Positions 60,313 through 64,000 of a stretch of 64,000 bases of DNA are shown here, piece by piece (positions within the stretch are counted from its first letter, which is position 1; the number at the start of each line of letters is the position of its first letter). The notes beneath the pieces are model-generated. The model made no database searches, had not been told where the DNA came from, and saw only the letters and a program-made list of their open reading frames with translations. A program made the position numbers and the translations under genes. The stretch is from Aminobacter sp. J41. Its GTDB lineage: Bacteria; Pseudomonadota; Alphaproteobacteria; Rhizobiales; Rhizobiaceae. Where the stretch lies: positions 1-64,000 of the forward strand of contig NZ_JAGL01000019.1 in assembly GCF_000526635.1 (NCBI RefSeq), written 5' to 3'.

Positions 60313-60795
60313 ATGACCTTCAACAGAAGTGATGTCGGAGCCGGAGCGATCTTCGTCGGCATCGGCCTGTTCTTCGGACTCATGACCCTCTACGGCCTCG
60401 ACATCGGCACCGCCCGCCGCATGGGGCCGGGCTATTTCCCGATCGTTCTGTCCGGCCTTCTCATCGTCTTCGGCATCGCGACAATCATCAAAGGCACCGG
60501 CTACGACGATGTCGAGCGCGGGCCGCTTCCATGGCGCGGCATTGCCATCCTGCTCAGTGTCCCGGTGATCTTCGGCCTGCTCATCCGTCCGTTCGGCATC
60601 GGACCAGTGCTGCTCATCACCACATTCATCACGTCCTTCGCCAGCCGGCGCATGTCACCCCGTGCGGCGATCGGCCTGTCGCTGGGGCTCACCATCTTCT
60701 GCGTCCTTGTCTTCGTGATCGGCCTTGGCCTGCCACTGCGCGTCTTCGGGCCGATGGTCGAGCCGTGGACCCGACCGATCTTCGGGGTGCGCTGA
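60313..60795 (+). CDS. tctB: Tripartite tricarboxylate transporter small membrane subunit
   Basis: A 160-residue protein with four hydrophobic helices (about 10-30, 40-58, 78-96 and 115-140), typical of TctB. It includes MGPGYFPIVLSGLLIVFGIA. It pairs with TctA in the membrane. AGGGAGGAAC precedes the ATG, and the TctA gene follows one base after its stop. Confidence 0.9.
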   Translation: MTFNRSDVGAGAIFVGIGLFFGLMTLYGLDIGTARRMGPGYFPIVLSGLLIVFGIATIIKGTGYDDVERGPLPWRGIAILLSVPVIFGLLIRPFGIGPVLLITTFITSFASRRMSPRAAIGLSLGLTIFCVLVFVIGLGLPLRVFGPMVEPWTRPIFGVR

Positions 60796-60796
60796 G

Positions 60797-62302
60797 ATGG
60801 ACCTGCTATCGAACCTTTATCTCGGTCTCTCGATCGCCCTGCAGCCGCATAACCTGATGTTCTGCTTTCTCGGCTGCCTGCTCGGTACGCTGGTCGGCGT
60901 GCTGCCCGGCATCGGGCCCACCGCGACCATTGCGATGCTACTGCCGATCACGCTCAGCCTCGACCCGTCGACGTCGCTGATCATGCTCGCCGGCATCTAC
61001 TACGGTGCGCAGTATGGAGGCTCGACCACCGCGATCCTCATCAACCTGCCGGGTGAGTCCTCCTCCGCGGTCACGGCAATTGACGGCTACCAGATGGCGA
61101 AACGCGGTCGCGCGGGCGTTGCGCTCGCCACCGCAGCACTTGGCTCGTTCTTCGCCGGCACAGTTGCGACCGTGATCCTCGCGCTATTCGCGCCGCCGCT
61201 GGCACGCGCGGCCCTCAACTTCGGCTCGCCTGAATATTTCTCGTTGATGGTGCTTGGCCTCGTGTGCGCCATCGCGCTCGCCCACGGCTCGATCCTTAAG
61301 GCAACGGCGATGATCATCGTCGGCCTGCTGTTCGGCCTTGTGGGCGCTGACCTCTACTCGGGCGCCCAGCGCTTTACCTTCGGCATCCCGCAGCTTTCTG
61401 ACGAGCTCAACTTCGTCGCCGTTGCAGTCGGCGTCTTCGGCATTGCCGAGATCCTGCGCAACCTGCAGAACGAAACCGACCGGGACGTGATGGTGAAGAA
61501 GGTCACGAACCTCTGGCCATCGGGCGAAGACTTCCGCCGCATGTTCATGCCAGTCGTGCGCGGCACGGCTCTGGGCTCGATCCTCGGCGTGCTTCCCGGC
61601 GGCGGCGCGATCCTCGCCTCCTTCGCCTCCTACACTGTGGAAAAGCGCATCTCGCGCACACCGCAGGAGTTCGGTAAGGGCGCGATCGAAGGCGTTGCAG
61701 CACCGGAATCAGCCAACAATGCCGGCGCGCAAACCTCGTTCATTCCGATGCTCACCCTCGGCATTCCCGCCAACCCGGTGATGGCGCTTATGATCGGCGC
61801 AATGATCATCCAGGGCATCGTGCCGGGCCCGAACGTCGTCAACCAGAACCCGGAACTGTTCTGGGGCATCATCGCCTCGATGTGGGCAGGCAACCTGATG
61901 CTGGTGCTGCTCAACCTGCCGCTGATCGGCCTGTGGGTGCGGCTGCTGACGATCCCCTATTACCTCTTGTTCCCGGCAATCATGGCCTTCGCCGCGATCG
62001 GCATCTACTCGATAAACTCGAACCCCTACGACCTCTACACGCTCACCCTGTTCGGCGCACTCGGCTATGCCCTCGTCCGCTTCGGCTGCGAGCCAGCGCC
62101 GCTCTTGCTCGGCTTCGTGCTCGGCCCGATGCTGGAAGAGCACCTGCGCCGCGCGATGATCATCTCTAAGGGCGACCCGTCGGTATTCCTCACCCGTCCG
62201 ATCAGCGCGACGCTGCTGGTCATGTCGGTGATCGTGCTCGTGGTGGTGCTGATGCCGTCGGTCCGGAAGAAGCGCGAGGAGGTGTTCGTCGAGGAGGACT
62301 AG
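60797..62302 (+). CDS. tctA: Tripartite tricarboxylate transporter large membrane subunit
   Basis: A 501-residue protein with about eleven helices and the TctA signature GVLPGIGPTATIAMLLPIT, repeated later as LGVLPGGGAILASF. GAQTSFIPMLTLGIPANPVMALM is also typical. It forms the secondary, cation-coupled translocator. The start at 60797 (MDLLSNLYLGLSIAL) is taken; the frame open upstream lies within tctB. Confidence 0.94.
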   Translation: MDLLSNLYLGLSIALQPHNLMFCFLGCLLGTLVGVLPGIGPTATIAMLLPITLSLDPSTSLIMLAGIYYGAQYGGSTTAILINLPGESSSAVTAIDGYQMAKRGRAGVALATAALGSFFAGTVATVILALFAPPLARAALNFGSPEYFSLMVLGLVCAIALAHGSILKATAMIIVGLLFGLVGADLYSGAQRFTFGIPQLSDELNFVAVAVGVFGIAEILRNLQNETDRDVMVKKVTNLWPSGEDFRRMFMPVVRGTALGSILGVLPGGGAILASFASYTVEKRISRTPQEFGKGAIEGVAAPESANNAGAQTSFIPMLTLGIPANPVMALMIGAMIIQGIVPGPNVVNQNPELFWGIIASMWAGNLMLVLLNLPLIGLWVRLLTIPYYLLFPAIMAFAAIGIYSINSNPYDLYTLTLFGALGYALVRFGCEPAPLLLGFVLGPMLEEHLRRAMIISKGDPSVFLTRPISATLLVMSVIVLVVVLMPSVRKKREEVFVEED

Positions 62303-62544
62303 CCCCCACCCTTCCCGAACAGCTCCAGCCATCCCTTGCCGGCGCCGCGCTCGCGGATGACCGGCAAGGGATCCTCATTGTCGAGCCGCGAGCAAACGCG
62401 ATAAACCTCCAGCGCCTCGGCGCTGAGCACACCCCTACGATAGAAATACATGGCAGCGGCATAGCGCGCGCGGCCGGACCACGGCTCCCCGAGGGGCGTG
62501 TTCACCAGCGCCCAGTTTTCTTCCCACTCCGCGTCCCGTTCCAT
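62299..62544 (-). CDS. Small conserved hypothetical protein after a GcvT-family gene
   Basis: An 81-residue soluble protein, acidic at the start (MERDAEWEENWALVNTPLGE), with WSGRARYAAAMYFYRRGVLSAEALEVYRVCSRLD in the middle and a Gly-rich end. Its start lies 1 base after the stop of the aminomethyltransferase-like gene, so it is coupled to it. I do not recognise the family. It converges on tctA with a 4-bp overlap. Confidence 0.65.
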   Translation of the reverse strand: MERDAEWEENWALVNTPLGEPWSGRARYAAAMYFYRRGVLSAEALEVYRVCSRLDNEDPLPVIRERGAGKGWLELFGKGGG

Positions 62545-62545
62545 C

Positions 62546-63772
62546 TCAGAATGCGCCAGGCGGCGTTGCCGTGCGCCGTTCGAGCGAGATGAATGGCCGC
62601 TCGACGATTTTTGCGCGCTTCATCAGCTTCACATATTGCAGCTCGCGCATGGCATAGATCTCGACCCAGAGGTCATCGGTAATGGTCACGCCATAGGGTC
62701 GCTTCAGCGATGCGATCGCGATGTTGCGCTTTGCCATCGGCGACCAGATGCCAGCGGTGACCAGTCCCGCCTCGCGCTTGCCGCGATGGTAGACGATAGC
62801 GTGCTCGGCAGGGGCGTTGCCTTCGATCTCCAGCCCGACGAGGACATGGCGCAAGTTGCCCATTTCGCGCGCCTTGAGAATCGCGCGGCGGCCGTTGAAA
62901 TGGCCCTTGTCCGGATCGACCATCCAGCCAAGCCCGATCTCGTCTGGCATGCGCACGCGGTCGGCGCGGATCGCATGCTCGGCGGTGACGAAATCGGCAT
63001 TGGCGACGATGAACCCCGCCTCGATGCGGGCGCGATTGAGCGCCGTGTAGCCGATCGCCCGGATGCCGAAGAGGTTTCCCGCCTCGAACAGACGGTCCCA
63101 CAATGCGAGCCCCGCGTCCTTCGCAACGAACAGCTCGTAGCCGAGATCGCCGGTAAAGCCGGTGCGCGAGATTGTGACTGTGGCGCCCTCATGCGGGAAC
63201 TCGGCGAGGTCGAACGGTTTCAGCCGCTCGACGCCATCGAACCCCGCCGCCTTCAGCACCGAATAGGAGGTCGGCCCCTGCAGGGCGAGACCGGCGATCT
63301 CGTCCGTCTCCTCGCGCACCGAGACACCGAAGCCGATCGCCGAGTCGAGCAGCCACGGCAGGTGCCGCTCCTGGCAGCAGAGGCGGAAGTCCTCAGCCGA
63401 CAACCGGAACAGCGTGCCGTCATCGAGCACATGCCCCTGCTCGTCGCACCAGGCGGTGTACTGCACCCGTCCCCGCCGCAGTTTAGCGACGTTGCGGAGC
63501 GTGAGACGATTGCAATAGGCTTCGGCGTCAGGTCCGGTGATCCGGTACTTGGTCATCGGCGAGATGTCGAACACCGCCGCCTGGCTGCGGATGGCGAAAT
63601 ATTCCAGCTCCTCGTCCCAAAGCGAATGCGGCGCCTTGTAGCCCGCCCATGAATACCAGTCGTTCTGCTGCGACAGCGCAGCAAGGCGCGGATGGAACGG
63701 CGTTTCTCGCCGTAGCTGGTTGATGTGGGACTGGGCTTGTTTCCGGATGCTCGTCTGCACGTTCACATCCAT
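62546..63772 (-). CDS. GcvT-family aminomethyltransferase / demethylase-like protein
   Basis: A 408-residue tetrahydrofolate-dependent protein. GcvT blocks are SWAGYKAPHSLWDEELEYFAIR, VFDISPMTKYRITGPDA, LALQGPTSYSVL, SRTGFTGDLGYELFV and NRARIEAGFI. Length and the lack of neighbouring gcvH and gcvP suggest one of the paralogues that demethylate other substrates (such as DMPP-type, sarcosine or methylated aromatics) rather than the glycine cleavage T protein itself. The substrate is unknown. Confidence 0.82.
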   Translation of the reverse strand: MDVNVQTSIRKQAQSHINQLRRETPFHPRLAALSQQNDWYSWAGYKAPHSLWDEELEYFAIRSQAAVFDISPMTKYRITGPDAEAYCNRLTLRNVAKLRRGRVQYTAWCDEQGHVLDDGTLFRLSAEDFRLCCQERHLPWLLDSAIGFGVSVREETDEIAGLALQGPTSYSVLKAAGFDGVERLKPFDLAEFPHEGATVTISRTGFTGDLGYELFVAKDAGLALWDRLFEAGNLFGIRAIGYTALNRARIEAGFIVANADFVTAEHAIRADRVRMPDEIGLGWMVDPDKGHFNGRRAILKAREMGNLRHVLVGLEIEGNAPAEHAIVYHRGKREAGLVTAGIWSPMAKRNIAIASLKRPYGVTITDDLWVEIYAMRELQYVKLMKRAKIVERPFISLERRTATPPGAF

Positions 63773-63816
63773 GGCAACCTCCGCATACGGGCACGAAGCG
63801 CCCGCCGACTGTCACC

Positions 63817-63857
63817 CACCCCTAACCCCTCCCCACAAGGGGGAGGGGAATTTTGGG
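63817..63857. repeat. Intergenic palindromic repeat
   Basis: CCCCTCCCC (63826-63834), a short loop, then GGGGAGGGG (63840-63848), within the wider CCCCTAACCCCTCCCC context. This is a widespread dispersed bacterial palindrome that, when translated, gives the PSPLWGGVRGG type of spurious tail. Only one copy is visible here. Confidence 0.7.
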
Positions 63858-64000
63858 GACACAGCGACAACGAGTTCTGCGTGCCTGGCCTCGAACGGAA
63901 CCACGCCTGTCACAACGTCGCTGTCTGCGATCTGAGGTGGAAGAGGCGGGCGCGCTTTCAGCCGCCCGGAACTGACCCTCCCTCGACTGAAGGAACCTTG
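63858..64000. other. Unassigned sequence at the window edge
   Basis: No stop interrupts the minus-strand frame that ends at 63812-63814 (62 codons to the window edge), but its end is translated from the palindromic repeat and its composition is not protein-like. It could be the end of a gene outside the window. I see no RNA gene or promoter. Confidence 0.4.

Noticed and set aside
1-64000. CRISPR arrays, rRNA genes or toxin-antitoxin pairs
   Set aside because: No regularly spaced repeats, no rRNA-like sequence and no recognisable toxin-antitoxin pair were seen on reading both strands.

Overview
This looks like a chromosomal segment of an alphaproteobacterium of the order Hyphomicrobiales (Rhizobiales), most likely close to Phyllobacteriaceae/Mesorhizobium. 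The evidence is high GC, the neighbourhoods argH-lptM-lysA-TIGR02302, aroK-aroB-hlyC-bolA-dnaJ-cobS-cobT and hpt-cpdR, a SAM-II riboswitch in front of metA, and a PhyR/NepR/EcfG general stress response locus. The genus is an inference from gene order; no database was searched.

Layout. 1-2964: one end of an integrative element. It holds the edge of an IS21-family insertion, a run of small tightly packed phage-like genes and a tyrosine integrase that stops 23 bp from the 3' end of a tRNA-Leu(CAA) gene. 3.0-9.9 kb: housekeeping genes (DsbB, HNH nuclease, AlkA-like glycosylase, GluQ, transporters, cobalamin adenosyltransferase, rhomboid protease). 10-13.7 kb: electron transfer flavoprotein etfBA, 3-hydroxybutyryl-CoA dehydrogenase and a GGDEF protein. 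13.8-20 kb: TlpA, argH, lptM, lysA and the large TIGR02302 membrane protein. 20-25.8 kb: a queuosine-precursor transporter behind a preQ1-I-like element, rpmB, exporters, lysoplasmalogenase, gloB and a degenerate peptide deformylase. 25.8-30 kb: glsA, metA under a SAM-II riboswitch, hisC-tyrC. 30-36.6 kb: envelope and cell-cycle genes, with ftsEX divergent from hpt-cpdR across a CtrA box. 36.7-44.4 kb: cobST, J protein, BolA, an unusual HlyC/CorC protein, aroBK.

The most distinctive part is 44.6-52.2 kb, the general stress response hub. It contains an HWE sensor kinase, PhyR, NepR, EcfG and a single-domain response regulator, surrounded by small membrane, envelope and PRC-barrel genes. I find seven exact EcfG-type promoters (GGAAC, 16 or 17 nt, CGTT) plus one with a single -10 mismatch; seven have the 16-nt spacer. 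One of the exact sites drives a 50-codon gene on the minus strand that has a strong ribosome binding site. The core regulators appear to be autoregulated, and most neighbours appear to be targets.

52-64 kb: a formylglycine-type sulfatase/phosphonate hydrolase, a ring-cleavage dioxygenase-hydrolase-GNAT operon, a DctB/DctD-like sigma-54 two-component system next to a tripartite tricarboxylate transporter (tctCBA), and a GcvT-family protein. A common intergenic palindrome lies at the right edge.
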